NCBI GenBank assembly: GCA_947385505.1
Contig: CANDLP010000095.1
Span: 1 to 8,091, forward strand
Origin: an uncultured Clostridia bacterium
GTDB taxonomy: Bacteria; Bacillota; Clostridia; Oscillospirales; Ruminococcaceae
Direction: 5' to 3'
Length of the DNA: 8,091 nucleotides
How positions within the stretch are numbered: the first letter of the stretch is position 1; the number at the start of each line of letters is the position of its first letter. The notes under the pieces were generated by a model. It was not told the origin of the DNA, made no database searches, and worked only from the letters and a program-made list of their open reading frames with translations. This document shows positions 1-6,439 of this stretch, piece by piece. The position numbers and the translations under genes were made by a program.

Positions 1-46
1 AGATGACGCTCCGTGACTGGAGTTCAGACGTGTGCTCTTCCGATCT
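1..46 (+). other. Illumina TruSeq index adapter (sequencing artefact)
   Basis: Positions 13-46 match the 34-base TruSeq read-2 / index adapter, ending in GCTCTTCCGATCT. Positions 1-4 (AGAT) are the end of the P7 flow-cell sequence, and positions 5-12 (GACGCTCC) sit exactly where an 8-base i7 index belongs. The biological sequence therefore starts at 47. This is untrimmed adapter at a contig end, not genomic DNA. Confidence 0.97.
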
Positions 47-151
47 CGGTGAATAACGGCGGTAATTTTGCTGCTGTTTTTCTTCACCGGTAATCTCCAA
101 ACGGATAAACCTCAGGGTTCGGAACAGAGTAACTAAAACTATGCTATAAAT

Positions 152-385
152 CTACACTAAAAAGATAGTAAACAGGGGAGCCAAACCCCAATCACGTACA
201 ATCATATACTGTTAACCATTTCGATTTTGATTTTATTCTGTGTTGAAATGGTTATTAGCAATAGCCCATTTCTCTGTAATCTCTGATGCGCTCATATAAA
301 TTACTTTGCGGATAGAATCATCTGTCGTAAGAATTCCCTTGGATTTGATAAATTTCCTTACTATTCTGTGTGACGAATATATTAT
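152..385 (-). pseudogene. IS256/mutator-family transposase, decayed C-terminal remnant
   Basis: Reading the minus strand from 385 to 266 gives IIYSSHRIVRKF, then KGILTTDDSIRKVIYMS and SEITEKW. This follows the C-terminal block of IS256-family transposases: IY..N.IES...RK..K.KG.FP.DD...K.+Y++...I.KKW. After 60 extra bases with in-frame stops at 233-235 and 212-214, the same frame resumes at 205 with MIVRDWGLA and PLFTIFLV, matching the usual TMPIRNWGLALSQL-type ending, and stops at 152-154. The catalytic DDE core is absent. About six residues also appear to be missing between IY and SSHR, where TTNAIE is normally found. The identification rests on remembered family motifs, not an alignment. 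It is a dead fragment and the only trace of a conventional insertion sequence here. Confidence 0.68.
206..265. repeat. ~60-base palindromic insertion inside the transposase remnant
   Basis: A perfect 10-base inverted repeat, TAACCATTTC (213-222) and GAAATGGTTA (245-254), surrounds a 22-base A/T-rich loop. In IS256 transposases only one residue normally separates the KW pair from MPIRNWG. Here 60 bases separate KW (266-271) from MIVRDWG (starting at 205), with the frame preserved. The palindrome thus looks like a small inserted or expanded element. Its outer borders are inferred from the protein break and not from visible target duplications. Confidence 0.5.
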
Positions 386-420
386 AGTCAAGGGAAAAAA
401 TATTTTGACCTTGACTATAA
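382..420. repeat. 12-base perfect inverted repeat at the edge of the transposase remnant
   Basis: TTATAGTCAAGG (382-393) is exactly complementary to CCTTGACTATAA (409-420) around a 15-base A/T loop. The repeat begins where similarity to the transposase ends (about 385), so it may mark an insertion or deletion junction. There is no T-tract on either strand, so it does not look like an intrinsic terminator. Confidence 0.6.
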
Positions 421-428
421 AACCTACT

Positions 429-486
429 TATACCAATCCCATTTTGAACTGACGTAATACCCACAGTTCAAAAAGGGATTAGTATT
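429..486. repeat. Small palindromic element with TATACCAATCC-like ends
   Basis: Bases 430-451 pair with 464-485 over 22 positions with only two mismatches (441/474 and 434/481), leaving a 12-base loop. This is a very stable stem if transcribed from either strand. Its left end, TATACCAATCC (429-439), differs by one base from the terminal repeat TATAGCAATCC of the MITE-like element at 6440. The right end reads GGGATTAGTAT. It probably belongs to the same or a related non-autonomous repeat family. No coding role is visible. Confidence 0.55.
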
Positions 487-533
487 AAATTGCCTCGCAT
501 ATCCGTTCTCCCCGCTCACTCCAAGCGGACCGG

Positions 534-573
534 CAAATAGCAAACGCCAAATATTTTTGTCGTTTGCTATTTG
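534..573 (-). other. 13-base-pair hairpin one base past the regulator stop codon
   Basis: CAAATAGCAAACG (534-546) and CGTTTGCTATTTG (561-573) form a perfect stem with a 14-base loop, starting one base after the TGA of the minus-strand regulator (575-577). The position suggests a 3'-end structure of that mRNA, for stability or termination. No U-run follows the stem on the minus strand, so a standard intrinsic terminator is not supported. Between this hairpin and 485 there is only a short CCGCT/AGCGG pair, and no gene. Confidence 0.5.
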
Positions 574-574
574 T

Positions 575-2737
575 TCATATATCATCTGCATTCTGATAAA
601 AACGTTTTCGATACTGTATCGGTGAACATCCCGTATTTTGTCCGAACTGACGCGTAAAATATTTTTCATTGTCATAACCGCATTGTAACGACACCATATA
701 AATGCTCATAACGGTTGTGCAAAGCAAATATTTTGCAAGCATGATTTTTTCGTTTATGCAGTCCTGAACGTAGCTGATACCAAAGCATTTTTTATACATC
801 GATCGGAAATATCCCTCGCTTACGCACAGTTTACGGCTTGCAGCAGCTGTATCCGGAGCGCTCCGGGGGGAGGAAACAATACTGCTGCGAAGCTCAAGCA
901 TATTTTTATAATGCGGGAGCAATTCTCTTTGCAAAATCAGTTCCGAATTCTCGGAAGCGTTTTTTTCAACCAAACGACAAAGGGCGTTCGTTTCCTTTTG
1001 TGAGCAGCTTCCGATGTGTTCCGAAAAGGAAAGAATTACTCGGTTTTCATCATATTTTCCGCATAAATCATGATGAAGTATTACTTTTATTTTCTCAAAA
1101 ACTCTGTCACTGTTTTCATTGCACAGTATAATAAAGACATCATTGTCCGAACGGCAGCATACTTCGTTATTTGTGCATGCCCGTTTGACCGCCCGTGCCG
1201 CCGCGGCAATAATGTCGCTTCGATAGTTGTCGCCGTAAATATATTCTTTGTCGGAGAAAAAGCTCATTTTTACGGCAAGTAGTCCGCTCTTTTCGCTTGC
1301 CGTTTCCGTTGCCGAGCGGTATAATTCCTTTATATTGCAAAAACCGGTCAGTGCGTCGTAAAGTGATGCTGTGCGGCGGCATTGTGAAAGATAATGGATG
1401 TCATTTTTCATACGTAAAAATTCCAGAGCATTGGTAACCGATTTATTCCATTCCCGGAAGCTGAAATCATATCCCTCCGGCTGTTCATACTCCAAAACGG
1501 TACAGCCGAAAAGCCTTGCCTGAAAACACAGAGGACAGAAATAAAATATTTTGGGTTTATCACACTTTCCGACGGCTGCGGACAAAAGGTTTTCTTTAGT
1601 TACTGTAATGGGCATAGGTGGAATTTCCGTATCGTCTATGGGACAGCACAGAAAATATTCTCCGGAATATTCTGCGCTGCTCCATTCCTTGTCAAGACAA
1701 AGGAAGAGCTTTTCGGCTCCGTGAAGCATATAGAAAAATTCTCCCAACACTTTTGTGCATTCCGAAAGCGTTCGGCACATGGTAAGATCCCCCGTAAACT
1801 GAACGGAGCAAAGCTGTGCGACACTGCTTAAAAAGGTATTGGGATGACCTATGCGCTCAAGGCGCAATTCGTTTGATATCTGCGCCGGATTTGTTCCGCA
1901 GGCGCAGGTGCTGCCGAATACGAACCTGTCTTTGTCTTCAATTTGATAGTCTGACGAAAGAAGATAATTTACGGCCTCTACTCCCAGACTTCGTTTGCCG
2001 CTTCGATAAGTTGTCAAAACAGGATAATGGTATATTCTGTCTCCTATGAAGTCGTATCCTGTGACGGTAATATCATCCGGAATAGCTATCCCCGCCGCCG
2101 ACAGAATTTCGCACAGCTCGTAAGCCATACAGTCGTTTGTACACATTACCGCCTGAGGCATTGGCAGTTCGCCGCTCAGATAACGCTTTGCCAGCGTTTC
2201 ACCCGAATCGTACCAAAATGTTCCAAAATAAACTTTATTTTCGTTAAAAGGTATCCCATGCTTTTCAAAAGCTTTTTTACAGCCCGATACCCTGCGGTGA
2301 GAAGCCGTTTGTTCCTTTGGTCCTGTCAAAATATCTATATCTGTAATATTGTGAACGGTTATAAGATGTTCGCAAAGCTCTTCCATGTTACGTTCGTCAT
2401 TGCAATATATACTTTTGAACCCGTCGATCTCGCCGTTGGTTACCACCGCGGGAATTTCAGCTTCCCTCACCCTTTCATACAGTGATGAAAACATAGAGAG
2501 ATCCATAAAAGCTTCCGCAGTAACTATAACACCGTCAAACTCTTTCGGATCAAAAAAATCATATATGATATTTTCAAAGTTGAGAAACTCATCTTTTATC
2601 CAATGGTTGTGAATATTGGTGAATACTACCACATTCGTATCTGCGAAAAACGCAGCTTCGGCTATTCCGCAGATTATGTCCATCTGGGTATGATCATCTG
2701 CTCTTGCGGTGATGACCGCAATCTTTTTTTTTGACAT
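575..2737 (-). CDS. Three-domain transcriptional regulator: LacI-type sensor, degenerate GGDEF, AraC HTH
   Basis: Probably a cytoplasmic sugar-responsive regulator of the divergent hydrolase genes. Residues 1-285 resemble the periplasmic-binding-protein-like sensor of LacI/GalR regulators (KKKIAVITAR at the start; AVMCTNDCMAYEL near 196; DDITVTGYDF at 221-230). No LacI DNA-binding head precedes them. Residues 290-455 are an unassigned middle region with a CPLC motif at 401-404. Residues 457-605 resemble GGDEF: DALTGFCN at 461-468 matches DxLTGLxN, but the signature is RSDNDVF (529-535) in place of RxGGDEF, so cyclase activity is unlikely. Residues 625-713 form an AraC-type double helix-turn-helix (SLQCGYDNEKYFTRQF, then GCSPIQYRKRF). 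E. coli XylR shares the LacI-sensor plus AraC layout without the GGDEF part. The protein is rich in cysteine (about 34). The ATG start has AAAGGGT nine bases upstream and lies behind a consensus promoter. The ligand is unknown; xylose or arabinose-type sugars are inferred from the neighbours. Confidence 0.9.
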   Translation of the reverse strand: MSKKKIAVITARADDHTQMDIICGIAEAAFFADTNVVVFTNIHNHWIKDEFLNFENIIYDFFDPKEFDGVIVTAEAFMDLSMFSSLYERVREAEIPAVVTNGEIDGFKSIYCNDERNMEELCEHLITVHNITDIDILTGPKEQTASHRRVSGCKKAFEKHGIPFNENKVYFGTFWYDSGETLAKRYLSGELPMPQAVMCTNDCMAYELCEILSAAGIAIPDDITVTGYDFIGDRIYHYPVLTTYRSGKRSLGVEAVNYLLSSDYQIEDKDRFVFGSTCACGTNPAQISNELRLERIGHPNTFLSSVAQLCSVQFTGDLTMCRTLSECTKVLGEFFYMLHGAEKLFLCLDKEWSSAEYSGEYFLCCPIDDTEIPPMPITVTKENLLSAAVGKCDKPKIFYFCPLCFQARLFGCTVLEYEQPEGYDFSFREWNKSVTNALEFLRMKNDIHYLSQCRRTASLYDALTGFCNIKELYRSATETASEKSGLLAVKMSFFSDKEYIYGDNYRSDIIAAAARAVKRACTNNEVCCRSDNDVFIILCNENSDRVFEKIKVILHHDLCGKYDENRVILSFSEHIGSCSQKETNALCRLVEKNASENSELILQRELLPHYKNMLELRSSIVSSPRSAPDTAAASRKLCVSEGYFRSMYKKCFGISYVQDCINEKIMLAKYLLCTTVMSIYMVSLQCGYDNEKYFTRQFGQNTGCSPIQYRKRFYQNADDI

Positions 2738-2746
2738 ATCGTTGAT

Positions 2747-2753
2747 ACCCTTT
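2747..2753 (-). promoter_or_regulatory. Ribosome binding site of the regulator
   Basis: On the minus strand AAAGGGT lies nine bases before the ATG at 2737-2735. It supports this start and gives a short leader of roughly 37 bases from the predicted transcription start near 2774. Confidence 0.6.
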
Positions 2754-2780
2754 CGTATATCTGTACAATATTATATGATT

Positions 2781-2809
2781 ATTATAACCTTTTTTTATTA
2801 AAATGTCAA
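2781..2809 (-). promoter_or_regulatory. Consensus sigma-A promoter of the regulator gene
   Basis: On the minus strand TTGACA (2809-2804) and TATAAT (2786-2781) both match the consensus perfectly and are separated by the ideal 17 bases. The predicted start of transcription is near 2774. A perfect promoter predicts strong basal transcription unless repressed, which fits possible autoregulation. Confidence 0.85.
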
Positions 2810-2847
2810 ACACAAAAGTGCATATTATGATTAAAAGGTACACAAAA
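2810..2847. promoter_or_regulatory. Candidate operator: ACACAAAA direct repeat between divergent promoters
   Basis: ACACAAAA occurs at 2810-2817 and again at 2840-2847, same orientation, 30 bases apart (close to three helical turns). The first copy abuts the -35 box of the regulator promoter; the second lies 13 bases upstream of the -35 box of the hydrolase promoter. AraC-family activators commonly bind direct repeats just upstream of the -35. That this pair is bound by the neighbouring regulator is inference; an 8-base repeat in A-rich DNA could be chance. Confidence 0.35.
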
Positions 2848-2860
2848 CGAAGATCGGCGG

Positions 2861-2889
2861 TTGACTTTGCAAGATATAATTTGTATAAT
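2861..2889 (+). promoter_or_regulatory. Sigma-A promoter of the GH43 genes
   Basis: TTGACT (2861-2866) and TATAAT (2884-2889) are separated by 17 bases; only the last -35 base departs from consensus. Transcription should begin near 2896, giving a leader of about 50 bases. This rules out the in-frame TTG at 2861 as a start codon, since that TTG is part of the -35 box. Confidence 0.8.
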
Positions 2890-2926
2890 AAAGTCAACAG
2901 ATAGTTTTGGCATAAAAAAACCAATC

Positions 2927-2935
2927 AAAAGGAGG
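2927..2935 (+). promoter_or_regulatory. Ribosome binding site that fixes the first GH43 start
   Basis: AAAAGGAGG ends nine bases before the ATG at 2945, a near-perfect Shine-Dalgarno. It selects this ATG over the in-frame upstream TTG at 2861, and the resulting protein begins directly with a lipoprotein signal peptide. Confidence 0.85.
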
Positions 2936-2944
2936 AACCGGCAA

Positions 2945-4573
2945 ATGGGAAAGAAAATAAGGTTTACGGCTTTTTTATGTACAGCCGTCTTGCTAACAGC
3001 TTCAGGCTGTTCAAAAGGCGAATGGAGAAACGATGAGATTGACTTTTTTGAAAATGACAAAATTATTGAATACATAACCGAGGAGGGTATTATGGAAAGT
3101 TTAAACAACGGCAATATAATTGAAAACATCAGCCAAAATTCGTATAAGACCGAACTTAACGCCAACCCTGTTTCACCCAACATATTTTGTGCAGATCCTA
3201 CGGCGGTTGAATATGACGGAAGACTGTACGTTTACGGCACCAATGATCATCAGCAGTCGGAGGAAAGCGCCGAAAACAACTATTCCCGCATTAAATCCCT
3301 TGTTGTTTTCTCCACCGATGATATGGTGAACTGGATATATCACGGAAGAATAGATGTTGGAGAAATTGCCCCGTGGATATATAATTCGTGGGCGCCCTCA
3401 ATAGTTTCACGGGTTGAGGAGGACGGGCTTACGCATTTTTATCTGTATTTTTCAAACAGCGGCGCGGGCGTAGGTGTAATTACTTCCACCGACCCTGTGG
3501 GTCCATGGACGGATCCCCTTGGCGGACCATTGGTTTATGCTAATATGCCTGGGCTTGAAAACTGTCCCAACCCCTTTGATCCGGGCGTATGTATTGACGA
3601 AAACGGCGTAGGCTGGCTTTCCTTCGGCGGAGGAACCAATACGGACAACAACAATGTTCACACCAATGTGCCGAAAATTGTAAAATTGGGAAAAGATATG
3701 CTTTCCTTCGACAGTGAATTTGTTACAATTGACTCCCCGTACTTTTTCGAGGCAAGCGAGCTGAATTATATTGACGGTACATATTATTACACCTTCTGCA
3801 ATGACTGGCATAAACGCGGCGAAGACTGGGATTATGAGGGAATACCTACTCCCCCCACGTGCAGTATGGCATATCTCACCACCAAAACTCCCCTTGAATC
3901 GGACAGCTGGGAGTACAGAGGAGCATATTTCTACAACGCAGGAGAAAACGCCGACGGCGTATCGGGACTTCGCTGGGCTAATAATCACACGCACTTCTGC
4001 GAGTACAAAGGCGTCAGCTATATTATTCACCACACGCTTCTTTTAGAGGAGCTGATGAAAGGTAAAGCCGGATTCCGCAGCATTATGGTGGATTACCTTC
4101 CGATGGATCCCAAAACAGGAGAAATTCCCATTACCGCAGCCAGCAAAGAAGGCGTTTCACAAATAAAACCGATTAACCCTTATCTCTATAACAGCGGCGC
4201 GTTAATGTTCACATCAGCTGATATCGGATATGAAAAAGTGCCGAATCCCGCCGCAAAAAGCACCGCCAATGGCGCATGGATATATGTAAAAGGAGCGGAT
4301 TTCGGATACGGCGCTTCCGAGTTTATCGCTGAAGTAAAGGGCAAAGGAAGGATTGAGGTAAGGCTGGACGACAATTCCTCAGCGCCTGCGGCTTTTATAG
4401 AATTTGACTGCTCCGATTATACAAAGATTCGCTCTAATGATTTTGCAAAATTTGAAGGAAGAAATCATAATATTTATTTTGTATTTTCTGGCGAGGGAAT
4501 AGAGCTTAAATCGTGGAGATTTGCAAAAGGCGATGACAAGCTGCGTCCTGCTGACAGTCAAAAAGGCGACTGA
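2945..4573 (+). CDS. GH43 lipoprotein, probable arabinoxylan arabinofuranohydrolase with CBM6-like C-terminus
   Basis: Predicted to cleave arabinofuranosyl side chains from arabinoxylan or its oligomers outside the cell. The 542-residue product starts with a lipoprotein signal (MGKKIRFTAFLCTAVLLTAS-G-C, lipidated Cys22), followed by a charged linker to about residue 73. The five-bladed GH43 propeller covers about 74-410. Its expected catalytic acids are Asp84 (ADPT, general base), Asp212 (FDPGV, pKa modulator) and Glu269 (FFEASEL, general acid); His348 in NNHTH fits the usual central metal-site histidine. NSWAPSI, HFYLYFSNSG and GPWTDPLG closely resemble Bacillus subtilis XynD (AXH-m2,3 type). 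Residues 411-527 resemble its CBM6 (GAWIYVKGADFGYG, GRIEVRLDD, IYFVFSG), but the usual initial EAE strand is unrecognisable, so the module may bind differently or not at all. An 82-base gap without a terminator links it to the next GH43 gene. Exact substrate is not decidable here. Confidence 0.9.
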   Translation: MGKKIRFTAFLCTAVLLTASGCSKGEWRNDEIDFFENDKIIEYITEEGIMESLNNGNIIENISQNSYKTELNANPVSPNIFCADPTAVEYDGRLYVYGTNDHQQSEESAENNYSRIKSLVVFSTDDMVNWIYHGRIDVGEIAPWIYNSWAPSIVSRVEEDGLTHFYLYFSNSGAGVGVITSTDPVGPWTDPLGGPLVYANMPGLENCPNPFDPGVCIDENGVGWLSFGGGTNTDNNNVHTNVPKIVKLGKDMLSFDSEFVTIDSPYFFEASELNYIDGTYYYTFCNDWHKRGEDWDYEGIPTPPTCSMAYLTTKTPLESDSWEYRGAYFYNAGENADGVSGLRWANNHTHFCEYKGVSYIIHHTLLLEELMKGKAGFRSIMVDYLPMDPKTGEIPITAASKEGVSQIKPINPYLYNSGALMFTSADIGYEKVPNPAAKSTANGAWIYVKGADFGYGASEFIAEVKGKGRIEVRLDDNSSAPAAFIEFDCSDYTKIRSNDFAKFEGRNHNIYFVFSGEGIELKSWRFAKGDDKLRPADSQKGD

Positions 4574-4621
4574 AAGCGGAGAGGAAGTTTGAAAGAACTT
4601 GAAAAAAGCGGGTTATTTCAA

Positions 4622-4645
4622 ACACCTCCTCAAATTGAAAGGTGT
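4622..4645 (+). promoter_or_regulatory. Hairpin overlapping the ribosome binding site of the second GH43 gene
   Basis: The best Shine-Dalgarno for the ATG at 4656 is AAAGGTG (4638-4644), eleven bases upstream. ACACCT (4622-4627) can pair with AGGTGT (4640-4645) across a 12-base loop and would hide it. CCTCCT at 4625-4630 is also a sense-strand anti-Shine-Dalgarno-like motif. This could lower expression of the second enzyme relative to the first, but the stem is only six pairs. Confidence 0.35.
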
Positions 4646-4655
4646 GGTCACAAAA

Positions 4656-6419
4656 ATGAAAAAAATTATCTGCTTATTTACAGCGCTTCTGATGACTGTT
4701 TCGGCACTGACATCATGCAGTAAATCATCGGACATTATTTCTCCGATTCCGGAACAGTATCTTTCCAAATTACAAAAGGAAGGAAATGAAATGATTGACT
4801 CAAATATTATAAAATCCACAATAGCTTCAACCGACGACGGCAAAGGAAACTACACAAATCCCGTTATTTTTGCCGACGTTCCCGATATTGACTTCATTCG
4901 CGTCGACGACGCGTATTACATGGTATCCACAACCATGCACCTGTCCCCCGGCTGCCCCATAATGAGATCGTATGATCTTGTAAACTGGGAAATTGTAAAT
5001 TATGTTTATAACACATTAGGGGACGCCGACAACCTGACGCTCCGAAACGGTCAGCATAATTACGGCAAAGGTCAGTGGGCGGCGACCATCCGCTATAATA
5101 ACGGCATTTTCTATGTGGGCTTCCTTTCTTATGCCACAGGTAGAACATATATCTATTATACCAAAGACATAGAGAACGGAAAATGGGACAGAATTGAGTT
5201 TGACGACTCCTTCCACGATATGAGCTTACTGTTTGACGACGACGGAAAAGTGTATATAATCTACGGCGGAGGACAGATATGGTGCGCCGAGCTTGAAGAG
5301 GACTTAAGCGCCGTAAAGCCCGGAAGCAAAAAAAAGCTTATTAAAGACGCCGGGCTTGTCAAAGGCTGTCTTGCCGAAGGCGCTCATGCTTATAAAATCA
5401 ACGGCTACTACTATATATTTATTATAACATGGCCGCCAAACGGCAGAAGAACTCAGCTTTGTTACAGAAGCAAGACTCTCGACGGCGAATGGGAAATGAA
5501 AATAATTCTCGATGACAACCTCGATTTCAGAAATGACGGTGTTGCTCAGGGCGGGATTATTGACGACGCGGAAGGAAACTGGTATTGTCTTTTGTTCCAG
5601 GATCACGGAGCTGTGGGCAGAGTCCCGGTCTTAATGACTATGACATGGGAAGACGGCTGGCCGGTGGTTGGTGTTGACGGAAAGGCGCCCAAAACCGCCA
5701 AGATTCCCATTGAAGGAAAGGAAATAAAAGGAATTGTCACAAGCGACGAATTTATCAATTCCCAGATCGTCAGGCCGTATCACAGCTTTGCCCCCAGTCT
5801 TGAAGAAGCAGGTGAAAATGATTATAACGGTTCCAATCTGGCAATGGAATGGCAGTGGAACCATAATCCCGATAACCGCCTTTGGTCGCTTACCGAACGC
5901 GAAGGTTACCTGAGACTCAAAACAGGGGATGTTTGCAGCTCCGTTACCGAAGCGAGAAATACGCTTACCCAGCGTACCTTCGGACCCCAGTGCAGCGCGT
6001 ACATTAAGCTTGATCTTGCAAATATGAAGGAAGGCGATGTGTCAGGTTTTTCCGCTTTTGCCGAACGATACGGCTATGTGGGCGTAAAGTTGGAAGACGG
6101 CAAAAAGCATATTGTAATGGTCAGGTATGACGATAACGACGAGGTTGAAAAGGAATTTGAGATAGAACGCGTACCCCTTGAGAAAAACGAAGTATTCCTG
6201 AGAATCGACTGCGATTTCAACAACGCTGCCGACAAAGCTTATTTCTATTACAGCCTTGACGGCGAAGCCTGGATAAAAATCGGCGACACACTGCAAATGA
6301 ACTATTATGGTCTGCACTTTATGGGATATCGTTATGCGATATTTAACTATGCGACTGAGCAGTCCGGCGGTTATGTTGATGTAGACTTTTTCAGAGTTGA
6401 TGACAAGATTATCAAATAA
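4656..6419 (+). CDS. GH43 lipoprotein, beta-xylosidase / alpha-L-arabinofuranosidase type with C-terminal beta-sandwich
   Basis: Predicted exo-acting hydrolase releasing xylose or arabinose from xylan-derived oligosaccharides at the cell surface. The 587-residue product begins with a signal peptide ending in the lipobox LTSC (Cys21), then a roughly 45-residue linker. The GH43 propeller spans about 67-360: NPVIFADVPDIDFIRV with Asp77 as likely general base, SFHDMSLLF with Asp188 as modulator, and LAEGAHAYK with Glu241 as general acid. The ADVPDID start and MHLSPGCPIMRS-type segment suggest subfamily 12-like enzymes. Residues 385-585 form the beta-sandwich typical of large GH43 xylosidases (WQWNHNPDNRLWSL, TQRTFGPQCSAYIKLD, YVDVDFFRV). 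An upstream TTG at 4599 would add 19 residues before the signal peptide and is less likely. Probably co-transcribed with the preceding gene. Xylosidase and arabinofuranosidase activity cannot be separated by reading. Confidence 0.9.
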   Translation: MKKIICLFTALLMTVSALTSCSKSSDIISPIPEQYLSKLQKEGNEMIDSNIIKSTIASTDDGKGNYTNPVIFADVPDIDFIRVDDAYYMVSTTMHLSPGCPIMRSYDLVNWEIVNYVYNTLGDADNLTLRNGQHNYGKGQWAATIRYNNGIFYVGFLSYATGRTYIYYTKDIENGKWDRIEFDDSFHDMSLLFDDDGKVYIIYGGGQIWCAELEEDLSAVKPGSKKKLIKDAGLVKGCLAEGAHAYKINGYYYIFIITWPPNGRRTQLCYRSKTLDGEWEMKIILDDNLDFRNDGVAQGGIIDDAEGNWYCLLFQDHGAVGRVPVLMTMTWEDGWPVVGVDGKAPKTAKIPIEGKEIKGIVTSDEFINSQIVRPYHSFAPSLEEAGENDYNGSNLAMEWQWNHNPDNRLWSLTEREGYLRLKTGDVCSSVTEARNTLTQRTFGPQCSAYIKLDLANMKEGDVSGFSAFAERYGYVGVKLEDGKKHIVMVRYDDNDEVEKEFEIERVPLEKNEVFLRIDCDFNNAADKAYFYYSLDGEAWIKIGDTLQMNYYGLHFMGYRYAIFNYATEQSGGYVDVDFFRVDDKIIK

Positions 6420-6439
6420 TTCAAGTCATGTTTTGATTT

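Noticed and set aside
47..89. CGGTGAA / TTCACCG inverted repeat next to the adapter
   Set aside because: Only seven pairs with a 29-base loop at a contig edge. It may be chance, and the assembly there is unreliable.
424..675. Open frame of 83 codons on the minus strand overlapping the end of the regulator
   Set aside because: It overlaps the regulator's helix-turn-helix coding region in another frame, runs through the hairpins at 430-573 and has no supported start.
2875..2880. TATAAT at 2875-2880 as the -10 box of the GH43 promoter
   Set aside because: It is only 8 bases from the TTGACT; the second TATAAT at 2884-2889 has the correct 17-base spacing.
2861..2944. TTG start 28 codons upstream of the first GH43 gene
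   Set aside because: The TTG is part of the -35 box, so it is not transcribed. The ATG at 2945 has the ribosome site and opens a proper lipoprotein signal peptide.
4599..4655. TTG start adding 19 residues to the second GH43 protein
   Set aside because: AGAGGAAG (4580-4587) could serve it, but the extension would put a long charged stretch before the signal peptide. The ATG at 4656 gives a canonical lipobox distance.
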